A program made the position numbers and the translations under genes. A model generated the notes under the pieces. That model worked only from the letters and a program-made list of their open reading frames with translations, was not told where the DNA came from and did no database searches. Shown piece by piece: positions 8,505-16,698 of a stretch of DNA of 64,000 bases. The stretch's first letter is position 1. Each line of letters begins with the position of its first letter. Source of the DNA: JAFNGF01 sp964567045 (GTDB lineage: Bacteria; Planctomycetota; Phycisphaerae; Sedimentisphaerales; Anaerobacaceae); contig CAZMLE010000004.1 of the NCBI GenBank assembly GCA_964567045.1, forward strand, positions 1 to 64,000. Reading direction: 5' to 3'.

Positions 8505-8525
8505 ATGGGCAGAAAATCTGCCCAT
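8505..8525 (+). promoter_or_regulatory. Intercistronic hairpin
   Basis: ATGGGCAGA/TCTGCCCAT, a perfect 9-bp stem with a 3-base loop, between DUF401 and GntP. No T run follows, so it more likely stabilises or processes the mRNA than terminates it. Confidence 0.5.
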
Positions 8526-8567
8526 CATGCAGCCTGAGCAAGCGGCTAAAGTAGGAGATCTCGCAGA

Positions 8568-9929
8568 ATGTGGTTGATGATCCTTCTTTTGCTGACTATC
8601 GTCTTTATCATTGTCGCCACGACCAGACTAAAACTCCATCCCTTCCTGGCACTACTGATCGCAGCTTTCGGCTACGGATTACTCTGCGGTAAGATGTCGC
8701 CGCAAGAGGTTGTCGAATCTGTGAACGCCGGCTTCGGCGGTACCATTGGCTACATCGGCATCGTCATCCTGGCTGGCTCCGTCATCGGCACATTCCTTGA
8801 AAAATCCGGCGGCGCTGTCAGATTGGCCCAGAGAATCCTGCAGCTGGTAGGCCATAAGAATGTCCCCTTAGCGATGGGCATAATCGGCTACATTGTGAGC
8901 ATCCCCGTGTTTTGCGATGCCGGCTTTGTCATCCTCTGGCCGCTGGCTAAATCATTATCCGCCAGGGCAAAAACCTCATTAGCGGCAACCGCCATAGCCC
9001 TTAGCCTCGGTCTGTACGCGACGCATACCATGGTGCCGCCCACGCCTGGGCCGGTCGCCGCCGCGGGCATACTCAAGGCTGACCTGGGATTAGTCATTTT
9101 GTGGGGCCTATTTGTCGGCATTTTCGCCCTCGCAGCCGCCTGGGTATTTAGCATTAAGTTTGCCGCCAAAGTAGATATAAAGGCTGAATCAGAATCTGAA
9201 CAACCTGATAGGCAAAATTTCCCAGCCCAAGCTCCTTCGGCCTTTATGTCGGTGATTCCGCTATTTCTGCCCATCCTCTTGATTGTGTTGCGGTCGGTAA
9301 GCGACTTTCCGGGTCATCCTTTTGGCCGGGGCGGCCTGGCAGGTTTCATCGAGTTTGCGGGTCAGCCGGTGGTGGCGCTGCTCGCGGGCGTTTTCCTTGC
9401 TCTTCTGCTGCCCAAAAAGCTCACCGCCCAGATGCTTTCCCCCTCCGGATGGGTGGGCGAGGCGGTGCTTGCCGTTGCAGCCATCATCATAATTACCGGC
9501 TGCGGCGGCGCTTTCGGCAAGGTGCTGCAGAGCTCCGGCCTTTCCAAAGTTGTGGCTGAACAACTCGGCGGGAATCCCTCGACTTCACTCGGGACAGGCC
9601 TCAGCATCGCCTTACCTTTCCTTATGGCGGCAGCGCTGAAGACCGCACAGGGTTCATCAACCGTCGCTATCATCACAACCGCTGGGACCGTGGCGCCACT
9701 GATCGAATCGCTTGGTTTGGCTGATCCCACAGGTAGAGCACTAACGGTAGTGGCGATCGGAGCCGGGTCTATGGTGGCAAGCCATGCAAATGACAGCTAC
9801 TTCTGGGTAGTCACCGGCCTTTCCAAAATGAGCGTTAAGCAAGGCTATAAGCTGCAGACGCTGGGAACTTTAGTGCAGGGCATCGCAGCAGGTTTTACAC
9901 TTTGGATTATCAGCCTGATTGTCCGCTAA
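8568..9929 (+). CDS. GntP family gluconate/sugar-acid permease
   Basis: 453 residues, about 12 membrane segments. Inner-membrane proton-coupled uptake of gluconate or related sugar acids by family. Recognisable GntP text: FLALLIAAFGYGLLCGKMSPQEVVESVNAGFGGTIG near the N-terminus, IPVFCDAGFVILWPL, LYATHTMVPPTPGPVAAAGIL, IIITGCGGAFGKVL, TAQGSSTVAIITTAG and ASHANDSYFWVV near the C-terminus. AGGAG lies 10 bases before the ATG. Residues NPSTSLGTG at about 337-345 come from a CTTCGAC-type repeat (9577-9598) in an otherwise conserved loop. Pectin- or uronate-derived acids are plausible substrates given the nearby GH28. Confidence 0.9.
   Translation: MWLMILLLLTIVFIIVATTRLKLHPFLALLIAAFGYGLLCGKMSPQEVVESVNAGFGGTIGYIGIVILAGSVIGTFLEKSGGAVRLAQRILQLVGHKNVPLAMGIIGYIVSIPVFCDAGFVILWPLAKSLSARAKTSLAATAIALSLGLYATHTMVPPTPGPVAAAGILKADLGLVILWGLFVGIFALAAAWVFSIKFAAKVDIKAESESEQPDRQNFPAQAPSAFMSVIPLFLPILLIVLRSVSDFPGHPFGRGGLAGFIEFAGQPVVALLAGVFLALLLPKKLTAQMLSPSGWVGEAVLAVAAIIIITGCGGAFGKVLQSSGLSKVVAEQLGGNPSTSLGTGLSIALPFLMAAALKTAQGSSTVAIITTAGTVAPLIESLGLADPTGRALTVVAIGAGSMVASHANDSYFWVVTGLSKMSVKQGYKLQTLGTLVQGIAAGFTLWIISLIVR
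9577..9598. repeat. CTTCGAC-type element inside gntP
   Basis: CCTCGACTTCACTCGGGACAGG; encodes PSTSLGT in frame. Compare STALRAG at 23861-23886. Confidence 0.65.
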
Positions 9930-9991
9930 CTAACCCCACCGTGGTGACGGTGGGGTTAACCGGTTAACCCCGCCATCACTATGGCGGGGTC
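9930..9991. repeat. Composite palindrome after gntP
   Basis: CCCCACCGTGGTGACGGTGGGG, then TTAACCGGTTAA and CCCCGCCATCACTATGGCGGGG. It follows the gntP stop by one base and could act as a transcript-end hairpin. The ATG at 9981 is the loop of the last palindrome. Confidence 0.75.
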
Positions 9992-10031
9992 GCCCTTGAC
10001 AGGAATTATCAGCGGGACTATTCTGGGGCCA

Positions 10032-13000
10032 ATGGGAAATCGCAAATCGCAAACTTGTGGTGAGCCAAGTCGAACCATCGCAAATCGCCCCCCGCTCTTA
10101 TCTTCGACAAGAAGACGCGGGGGCTTTTTTCTGGCGATGGCACTACTTGTTGTAGGTTGTAACTGGCCGGCAGGCAAAATCCCAAATCGCAAATCGCAAA
10201 TCGCAGATCGCAAGGCACTGGCGGAATTCAACAAAGGAGCGGCCTTGCTTGAGCAGTACAGATACGCCGAAGCAGCAAAGGCCTTCGAGACGGTGTTGGA
10301 ACTTGCGCCGGATTGGAATGCGGCACGGTTCAACCTGGGCCTGGCTTGGTTTAATCTGCAGGAAACGCCCGGCGGCAAGGACTATCTTAAAAACGGCCAA
10401 CAGGCATTTGAAGCCGTTTTACAGTCGGACCCTAATCATCTTCATGCGCGATTTTGCCTGGGGCTCTGCTGGCAGCATTTCGGGCAGAACGAGAAGGCAC
10501 TAGAATGCTTCCAGGCAGTGCACCAGGCAGATGCCGCCGATCCTCACGTCGCGTACAAATACGCAGAGGCCCTATTGAGCGTTGGTCGTAATGAAGAAGG
10601 CACGCGTATGCTGGAGGAGGTTGTTGCGCTCGATCCGGGCTTTATCTCGGCGATATATCGGCTTGCCGGCCAGTATCAGCGCACCAAACAACGCGAAAAG
10701 GCATTGCCTCTTTTTGAACGCTTCAAAAAACTTAACGAGGCAGAACTCACCGGCGGCAGCTTCACCGTCCTGAAGGCCTACGGAACGGTGGGCAAATACT
10801 ATATGGCACTTGGTGCGGATAATCTGCCCCCGCCGGTGCGAGAAACCCCTCCGCCAGCGCGCATTCTTTTTTCGCCGGAAGTAAAGTCTATAAATGGCAG
10901 AATCTCTGATTGGAAATGTCCCGGCGGAACTGTCGCTCTTCCAGGACTTGCCGGCGGCGACGTGGATGGAGACGGCGATATCGATCTGCTTATTACTGCC
11001 ATCGGCGAGAACGGCAGCACGTCCCTGTGGGTTAATAACGGCAAGGGAGAATTCTCGCACCACACAACTATAGCCCAGCAGGGCATTTCGCCCTGCTTCG
11101 GTGACGTGGATAATGATGGGGATCTTGATCTCTGGCTGGGCTGCGCAGGCCCAGATATGTATTTTGAAAATGACGGCAAGGGCAATCTCAGGGCCTCCGT
11201 TTCGCGGGGCACTCCGTCGCCCGTGACCCGTGACCCGAGCGACGAGCGACGAGCGACGAACTGTGCCCGGCTTGTTGACCTCGACAGCGACGGTGATCTG
11301 GATTTTCTGGCATTTCGTACCCCACAGGGCGGGAGCGTCTACAACAATAATAGCGATGGTTCGTTCACTGACATCGCTGAAAAACTCGGTCTGCGGCTGG
11401 AAAAAACTGCGATTGCAGCGGTGGTGTACGATGATTTCGACAACGACCGCGATTTAGATTTGGTGATTTTTCCCGCCGGTGACAGCCAGCCCCTCGGCTG
11501 GGTGAACGACCGGGCCTGGCAGTACCACATACTTGGCGCAGATAAGACCGGGCTCTCGGCAACGGGCGTATTCAGTGCAACTTCCGGCGATCCCGACAAG
11601 GATGGAGACCGTGACCTTCTGGTCTTTACCGATAAAGGCCTACATCTTTTTCGCAACCAGGCCTGCCCTGAGCCAAGTCGAAGGGGCGGCTTTCGTTTCG
11701 CCCGTGACCAGACCTTTGCGGATAGCTGCGGTCGGCTCGGCGGTACGGGCGGGCAGTTTGCAGATATGGATAATGACGGCGACCTGGATATCGTTATTGC
11801 CGATGCCTTCAGGCGTGACGGCACCCGTGGGCCTGCGCTGCTGATTAACGACTCGCCCGCCATATTTCTGGCGGGTAAACCTCGAAACCGTTTTATTAAT
11901 GCGCTTGAACTCGACCCCGGAAATCTTCTGGCCGCCATCAACACCAACGGAAACGCCAGCCCGCCAGACGGAGGGCGGGCGAGTTGCGTGGTGGCCGATT
12001 TTACCGGCGACGGAAGATGCGATATCCTTCTGGCAGCAGCCGGCAAAAAACCGGTCCTAATTGAAAACGCGACGCCGGGCGGACATTGGATTGAGATTGA
12101 CCTTCTCGGCACTCGCGGACAGGATAGAAAATCTCGCTCGAATAATTCAGGCATCGGTGCTCGCGTAGAGATCAAAACCGGCGACATCTTCCAGCAGTAC
12201 GTGGTGGGAGTACCGTCAGGACCGGTAGCTATGCCGCCCTACCGGATTCACGCCGGGTTAGGCCGGTACGCCGGCGTGGATTGGCTGCGCATAATGTGGC
12301 CTGACGCCGTCCTGCAAGCGGAACTGGAACTTCCCGCCGATCAGGTCATCACAGTCACCGAACTGCAGCGCAAGACCTCTTCCTGCCCGCACCTTTTTGC
12401 CTGGGACGGCTCGCATTTTGAATTCGTATCCGATTTTGGAGGCATGGGAGGCATCGGCTACCTTACGGCGCCAGGCGTGTATTCCAAGCCCGACCCGACG
12501 GAGTACATTCCCATTCCGAATCTTGCGCCCCGCGACGGTGAATATGTCTTCCAGGTGCTGGAGCCTATTGAGGAAGCGGTTTACGTCGATGAGGCGAAGT
12601 TAATAGCAGTTGACCATCCAGCGGCGACCACGGTTTATCCGCACGAGATGATGGCCGTTAACGCTCCGCCGCCGCCGTTTGAGCTGTTTTGTTTCAAGGA
12701 TATTATTGAGCCGGTGCGGGCTGTTAACCATCGCGGCGTCGATGTCACCGAAGAAATAAGTGCGATTGATCGGCGTTATGCCGGCGCGACTGATCTTGAC
12801 AGGCGTTTTGTGGGATTTGCCAAAGACCACTTCGTTGAGCTTGATTTCGCAGACCGTCTCGGAGCAATCTCGCCGCAATCGCGACTGGTGCTGTTTCTTT
12901 ATGGGTGGGTCGAGTACCCGTACTCTGCCACAAACTTCGCTGCCAGCCAGGCGGGTTTGCGTGTGCATCCGCCGAGCATCCACGTTCTTCGCGACAGCGT

Positions 13001-13649
13001 ATGGGCTGAGCTTTTCCACGAGGTCGGATACCCCGGCGGCATCCAGCACATGATGACCCTCGACGTAACCGGAAAAGTCCTGCCGGGCGATCAACGAATT
13101 CGCATCTCGAGCAATATGGAGCTATACTGGGACCGCATTTTCATCGCGCCCATACTCAAGGATGCAGGGCTTTGCGTACAAGAATTGCCAATGAAAAATG
13201 CGGACCTTCACTTCCTGGGTTATCCGCGAGAATATTCTCCCGATGGTCGTCAGCCGCATCTTTACGACTACGACAACATCGACCGGGCGGTGCCATGGAA
13301 AATTATGCAGGGCAATTACACCCGCTATGGACCGGTAGGAGAGCTTCTCTCTGAGGCGGACGACTGCTATGTAATTATGGGCCGAGGCGAAGAGCTTACG
13401 CTGCGTTTTGCTGCCGATGCCTTTGGCCCGATCCCGGCAGGATACCGTCGGACGTTCATTCTTAAAACCGACAGCTTCTGCAAGGATATGGACCTCTACT
13501 CAGCGTATCCCGATACCGTGGAGCCGCTTCCTTTTCATTCGATGAGCAATTACCCTTATGGGCCGGATGAAAAATATCCCGACGACCAAAAGCGGCAGCA
13601 ATACCGTCAACAGTTCAACACCCGGCGTGTAGGCGGGCACAAAAATTGA
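10032..13649 (+). CDS. Large lipoprotein: TPR + FG-GAP/VCBS + UnbV/ASPIC domains
   Basis: About 1205 residues. The lipobox LVVGC (Cys at about residue 43) marks an outer-membrane or periplasm-anchored lipoprotein. The start is uncertain: ATG 10032 and ATG 9981 both lie in or beside repeats and neither has a clear ribosome site. Residues about 60-260 are tetratricopeptide repeats. About 300-640 hold FG-GAP calcium-loop repeats (DVDGDGDIDLL, DVDNDGDLDLW, DLDSDGDLDFL, DMDNDGDLDIV). About 675-780 is an ASPIC/UnbV segment (GHWIEIDLLGT ... GIGARVEIK ... GLGRYAGVDWLRIMWPD). The last ~420 residues are an unrecognised domain. Several repeats are translated: IPNRKSQIADRK, VTRDPSDERRATN, ACPEPSRRGG, SPAIFLAG and SPPDGGRAS. 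It overlaps the next gene by four bases. Confidence 0.8.
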   Translation: MGNRKSQTCGEPSRTIANRPPLLSSTRRRGGFFLAMALLVVGCNWPAGKIPNRKSQIADRKALAEFNKGAALLEQYRYAEAAKAFETVLELAPDWNAARFNLGLAWFNLQETPGGKDYLKNGQQAFEAVLQSDPNHLHARFCLGLCWQHFGQNEKALECFQAVHQADAADPHVAYKYAEALLSVGRNEEGTRMLEEVVALDPGFISAIYRLAGQYQRTKQREKALPLFERFKKLNEAELTGGSFTVLKAYGTVGKYYMALGADNLPPPVRETPPPARILFSPEVKSINGRISDWKCPGGTVALPGLAGGDVDGDGDIDLLITAIGENGSTSLWVNNGKGEFSHHTTIAQQGISPCFGDVDNDGDLDLWLGCAGPDMYFENDGKGNLRASVSRGTPSPVTRDPSDERRATNCARLVDLDSDGDLDFLAFRTPQGGSVYNNNSDGSFTDIAEKLGLRLEKTAIAAVVYDDFDNDRDLDLVIFPAGDSQPLGWVNDRAWQYHILGADKTGLSATGVFSATSGDPDKDGDRDLLVFTDKGLHLFRNQACPEPSRRGGFRFARDQTFADSCGRLGGTGGQFADMDNDGDLDIVIADAFRRDGTRGPALLINDSPAIFLAGKPRNRFINALELDPGNLLAAINTNGNASPPDGGRASCVVADFTGDGRCDILLAAAGKKPVLIENATPGGHWIEIDLLGTRGQDRKSRSNNSGIGARVEIKTGDIFQQYVVGVPSGPVAMPPYRIHAGLGRYAGVDWLRIMWPDAVLQAELELPADQVITVTELQRKTSSCPHLFAWDGSHFEFVSDFGGMGGIGYLTAPGVYSKPDPTEYIPIPNLAPRDGEYVFQVLEPIEEAVYVDEAKLIAVDHPAATTVYPHEMMAVNAPPPPFELFCFKDIIEPVRAVNHRGVDVTEEISAIDRRYAGATDLDRRFVGFAKDHFVELDFADRLGAISPQSRLVLFLYGWVEYPYSATNFAASQAGLRVHPPSIHVLRDSVWAELFHEVGYPGGIQHMMTLDVTGKVLPGDQRIRISSNMELYWDRIFIAPILKDAGLCVQELPMKNADLHFLGYPREYSPDGRQPHLYDYDNIDRAVPWKIMQGNYTRYGPVGELLSEADDCYVIMGRGEELTLRFAADAFGPIPAGYRRTFILKTDSFCKDMDLYSAYPDTVEPLPFHSMSNYPYGPDEKYPDDQKRQQYRQQFNTRRVGGHKN
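10033..10124. repeat. Word tract (AAATCGCAAATCGC) plus long hairpin at gene start
   Basis: AAATCGC words at 10037-10051 and 10078-10087 flank a half CTTCGAC element (TGAGCCAAGTCGA). Then GCCCCCCGC and GCGGGGGC (10087-10095, 10117-10124) pair around a 21-base loop and are followed by six Ts, resembling a terminator although it lies in the reading frame before the lipobox. Confidence 0.6.
10178..10215. repeat. Word tract (AAATCGC) in coding sequence
   Basis: Four tandem 7-base words of the type AAATCGC, encoding PNRKSQIADRK just after the lipobox cysteine. Confidence 0.7.
11219..11263. repeat. Word tract (CGTGACC / GAGCGAC) in coding sequence
   Basis: CCGTGAC words followed by GAGCGAC words, encoding PVTRDPSDERRATN between two FG-GAP repeats. 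It resembles tracts at 26166, 48698 and 49098. Confidence 0.7.
11662..11686. repeat. CTTCGAC-type element in coding sequence
   Basis: CCTGCCCTGAGCCAAGTCGA followed by AGGGG; encodes CPEPSRRG in frame. Confidence 0.7.
11848..11985. repeat. Two GC palindromes in coding sequence
   Basis: CCCGCCATATTTCTGGCGGG at about 11849-11876 and CCCGCCAGACGGAGGGCGGG at about 11961-11980, encoding SPAIFLAG and SPPDGGRA. Confidence 0.6.
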
Positions 13650-13680
13650 AAATTGAAAATCGACGATTGAAAATTGAATC
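13640..13680. repeat. Word tract (AAAATTG) at a gene junction
   Basis: Tandem GAAAATTG words span the stop codon of the large lipoprotein and the TTG start of the TPR gene, so the tract supplies both the stop and the next start and encodes KIENRRLKIE. Confidence 0.75.
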
Positions 13681-15001
13681 CCGCGGAAGCGCGTGGCTAA
13701 GCGGGCTAATCGTATGCGCGGTGGTTGCGGCAACCGCGCCTGAACCGGCAAGTCGGCAGCTTGCAGCCGAGCAGCAAACCGCGGCGTTGAAAAAAGAGGA
13801 GATGGAACTTGCCCAGACGCTCATGCGCCAGTTTCCCCAGAGCGAGGACCCCATCGTGCTGATGGGCAACGTCCGGTGGAGACACGGTAATGCGGCCGAG
13901 GCGCTAAAATTCTGGCAAGAAGCCCTGCAAATGAATCCCAGGCGGCCCGATGTCTACAAGGCTATGGGCTGGTTCGCCATGGGAAAGGAAAACTACGAGG
14001 AAGCGATTATACACTGGCGAAAAGCTCTGCAGATCGACCCGCAGATTCCAGGCGTGCACAACAGCATCGCCCGCGCACTGATGGGGTTAGGCAAACACGC
14101 TGAAGCCATCGAAGAATTGCGGAAGGACATCGAGATATCCTCTCACTCCAGTTCCAGCTACTTCTTGCTCGGGCAAGGATATTTGCAGCAGAAAGAGTAT
14201 GAAAAGGCAAAAGCCAATTACGAAAAGGCGATATCGCTTGAGCCCGGCCTTACGAACGCCTATTACGGTCTTTTTACTGCGTGCGCAAGGCTGAAGCAGC
14301 ACGAAAAAGCCCAAGAGTATCTGGCCGTTTTCAAGAAGCTCAAGGCGGAGGATATGAAGATTCTAAAGGATCGCAACGATGCCTATAACGATTTAATCGA
14401 CATGCGCCAAGGTGCAGCCGAGACTTATATGTTCGCCGCAAAGATGTATCAAGGCCGGGGCGACATTTACCCGCCAGACGTATGGCGGGCAAGGTGCGAA
14501 CAACTTCTCAAGAGGGCAGCAGCACTCGATCCGAATAATACGGTCTACCTGATGGAGCTGGCGTCCCTATATGGCACGAGTAACCGCTTATCGGATGCAC
14601 TTGCGATGCACAAGAAAATCAGCAAGTTGGAACCGAATAATCCGGTCTGTCACTTGAATATTGGGGTTTTTTCCGCCCGGCTAAGACAGTTTGCCGATGC
14701 GGAAGCAGCCTTTGCAAAGGCAATTACGCTGGCGCCGGAAAGCTCCGCCGGGTATCGCTCGCTTGCCCAGTTATATCTAGAAACGGGCACAAAACTTCCA
14801 CAGGCGAGAGACCTTGCCCAAAAAGCCGTGACACTGGAGCCAATCGCAGCTAACTACTTTGTACTAAGCTGGGCCTGCGACAGAAACGCAGATACAGATA
14901 GCGCACTTTCAGCCATAAAAAAAGCCCTGGAACTGGAGCCGGACAATCCGAGATACCAGCAGATGTACGAGCTTATCCGGAAAAGGAGCTCCAAGCAATG
15001 A
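13646..15001 (+). CDS. TPR-repeat protein, probably exported
   Basis: 451 residues. The TTG start at 13646 overlaps the previous stop by four bases. A short hydrophobic stretch (WLSGLIVCAVVAATAPEPA) after a repeat-coded basic N-terminus is probably a signal or anchor. From about residue 60 to the end there are about eleven tetratricopeptide repeats (typical units: AEALKFWQEALQMNPRRPDVYKAMG, YEEAIIHWRKALQIDPQIPGVHNSIA, ALSAIKKALELEPDNPRYQQ). TPR arrays bind partner proteins; here the partners are presumably the two UnbV/FG-GAP proteins encoded on either side. A GC palindrome at 14470-14493 inserts PPDVWRAR. Confidence 0.8.
   Translation: MKIENRRLKIESRGSAWLSGLIVCAVVAATAPEPASRQLAAEQQTAALKKEEMELAQTLMRQFPQSEDPIVLMGNVRWRHGNAAEALKFWQEALQMNPRRPDVYKAMGWFAMGKENYEEAIIHWRKALQIDPQIPGVHNSIARALMGLGKHAEAIEELRKDIEISSHSSSSYFLLGQGYLQQKEYEKAKANYEKAISLEPGLTNAYYGLFTACARLKQHEKAQEYLAVFKKLKAEDMKILKDRNDAYNDLIDMRQGAAETYMFAAKMYQGRGDIYPPDVWRARCEQLLKRAAALDPNNTVYLMELASLYGTSNRLSDALAMHKKISKLEPNNPVCHLNIGVFSARLRQFADAEAAFAKAITLAPESSAGYRSLAQLYLETGTKLPQARDLAQKAVTLEPIAANYFVLSWACDRNADTDSALSAIKKALELEPDNPRYQQMYELIRKRSSKQ
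14470..14493. repeat. GC palindrome in the TPR gene
   Basis: CCCGCCAGACGTATGGCGGG with flanking CAAGG; encodes PPDVWRAR in frame between TPR units. Confidence 0.7.
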
Positions 15002-16650
15002 AAGGGCCTATCGCCGCAGCAATGCTGTTATTATATGGGCTTTGCGGTGCACGTGCCGAAAGTCCCATCATACTCCGCGATGTCACCAAAGAAACAGGAA
15101 TAACCTTCATACACACTGATGGAGGCTCCGGCCAGCGCTACATAATGGAGACGGTAACTGCTGGGCTGGCACTTTTCGATTACGACAATGACGGCGATAT
15201 AGATATCTATTTTCTCAACGGCGCGCCCCTTAGAGGAACAAACCCCTCAGGGGCGACGAACGCACTTTATCGAAACGATGGCAACTGGAGATTCACCGAT
15301 GTTACAAAAGAGGCCGGCGTGGGTGACACAGGGTACGGCCTGGGCGTGGCGGTCGCCGATTACGATAACGATGGATATCTCGATATTTACATTAATAATT
15401 ACGGTCCTAACATCCTGTACCACAACAACGGCGACGGCACCTTCACGGACGTGAGCAAGGAAGCCGGCGTCGACCTTGGCGACCACGTCGGAGCAGGTGC
15501 CAATTTCTTGGACGTGGATAAAGACGGCGACCTGGACCTCTTCGTAGCAAGCTATCTGGAATTCTCCTATGATAAACACGTTTTGACGACGACTGTGGGC
15601 TTTCCTGTGTATGCTAATCCGCGTTTTTACCAGCCTGTGCCGAACAGTCTGTTTCGCAACAATGGCGATGGTACATTCACAGATATCAGCAAGGTAAGCG
15701 GTATAGCAGACCATGCAAGCTGGGGCATGGGAACGGTGTGCGCAGATTACGATAATGACGGCGATACGGACATCCTCGTTGCCAACGATGTGTCTGCTAA
15801 TTTCGTTTACAGAAATGACGGAGCAGGAAAGTTTGAAGAGGTCGGCCTGATTACGGGCTTTGCATACGACCTGCACGGCGATGAGCAGGGAAGCATGGGC
15901 GTAGATTGCGGCGACTATGACAACGATGGCTGGCTGGATTTCTACGCTACTTCGTATCAGAGACAGTTAGCCACTCTCTACAAGAATCTGGGAGACGGCA
16001 TATTTGAAGACGTGACTCTCAGGACCGGTGCAGGAACCGGAACTCTGCCAAACGTGACCTGGGGCAATAGCTTCGTCGATTTCGACAACGATGGTGACCG
16101 CGATCTTTTCGTCGCCTGCGGCCACCTGCAAGATAATGTCGAGCTTTACGATGGCACCACTACCTATTTTGAGCCGAATATACTGCTGATGAACACCGGC
16201 GATGGAAAGTTTGTCGATGTATCAGATATCAGCGGCGATGTCCGCAAGACAAAGCATAGCGCCAGAGGCGCAGCCTTTGACGACCTGGACAATGACGGTG
16301 ACATCGATGTGGTCATTCTTAATTCCCGCCAGGGACCTACTATCTTGCGAAACGACTCGCCCGCTAAGCGACATTGGCTTCAGGTCGGTCTGCGGGGCGT
16401 CAAAACCAACCGGGACGGCGTAGGAGCCCAAGTCAGAGTCACAGCAGGCGATCTGAAACTTCTCGACGAGGTTCACAGCGGCCGCGGCTATCAGAGCCAT
16501 TATGGGATGCGCCTTCACTTTGGATTGGGAAACCGCAATAAGGTTGACCGTATCGAGGTGCGTTGGATCGGCGGCGGAGTCGATGTCTTCGAGAATATCG
16601 CCGCGGACCAGCTCATAACGCTCACCGAAAGCAGCTCAAAAGTGAGGTAG
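14998..16650 (+). CDS. Secreted FG-GAP/VCBS protein with UnbV/ASPIC C-terminus
   Basis: 550 residues. The ATG overlaps the TPR gene stop (ATGA). The signal peptide is MKGPIAAAMLLLYGLCGARAE. The protein carries at least seven calcium-loop FG-GAP motifs (DYDNDGDIDIYFLNG, DYDNDGYLDIYINNYG, DVDKDGDLDLFVASY, DYDNDGDTDILVAND, DYDNDGWLDFYATSY, DFDNDGDRDLFVACG, DLDNDGDIDVVILN), predicting a beta-propeller. The C-terminal ~90 residues match ASPIC/UnbV (RHWLQVGLRG ... GVGAQVRVTAG ... SGRGYQSHYG ... FGLG ... VRWIGG). The family is extracellular and of uncertain function. The TAG stop is provided by the repeat at 16647. Confidence 0.88.
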   Translation: MKGPIAAAMLLLYGLCGARAESPIILRDVTKETGITFIHTDGGSGQRYIMETVTAGLALFDYDNDGDIDIYFLNGAPLRGTNPSGATNALYRNDGNWRFTDVTKEAGVGDTGYGLGVAVADYDNDGYLDIYINNYGPNILYHNNGDGTFTDVSKEAGVDLGDHVGAGANFLDVDKDGDLDLFVASYLEFSYDKHVLTTTVGFPVYANPRFYQPVPNSLFRNNGDGTFTDISKVSGIADHASWGMGTVCADYDNDGDTDILVANDVSANFVYRNDGAGKFEEVGLITGFAYDLHGDEQGSMGVDCGDYDNDGWLDFYATSYQRQLATLYKNLGDGIFEDVTLRTGAGTGTLPNVTWGNSFVDFDNDGDRDLFVACGHLQDNVELYDGTTTYFEPNILLMNTGDGKFVDVSDISGDVRKTKHSARGAAFDDLDNDGDIDVVILNSRQGPTILRNDSPAKRHWLQVGLRGVKTNRDGVGAQVRVTAGDLKLLDEVHSGRGYQSHYGMRLHFGLGNRNKVDRIEVRWIGGGVDVFENIAADQLITLTESSSKVR

Positions 16651-16698
16651 GGTGGGCTTTAGCCCACCAATAAGGTGGTGGGGCGAGCCCCACCCTAC
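16647..16698. repeat. Double-hairpin element between converging genes
   Basis: GTAGGGTGGGC...CCACCCTAC encloses GGTGGGCTTTAGCCCACC and GGTGGGGCGAGCCCCACC. It has the same layout as the elements at 2795 and 37965. Its two outer arms supply the TAG stop codons of both converging genes and it could form a bidirectional transcript end. Confidence 0.8.

Noticed and set aside
10087..10124. Terminator ending the gntP transcript
   Set aside because: It does have a stem and T run, but it sits in the reading frame before the lipobox of the next gene, so I annotate it as a repeat only.
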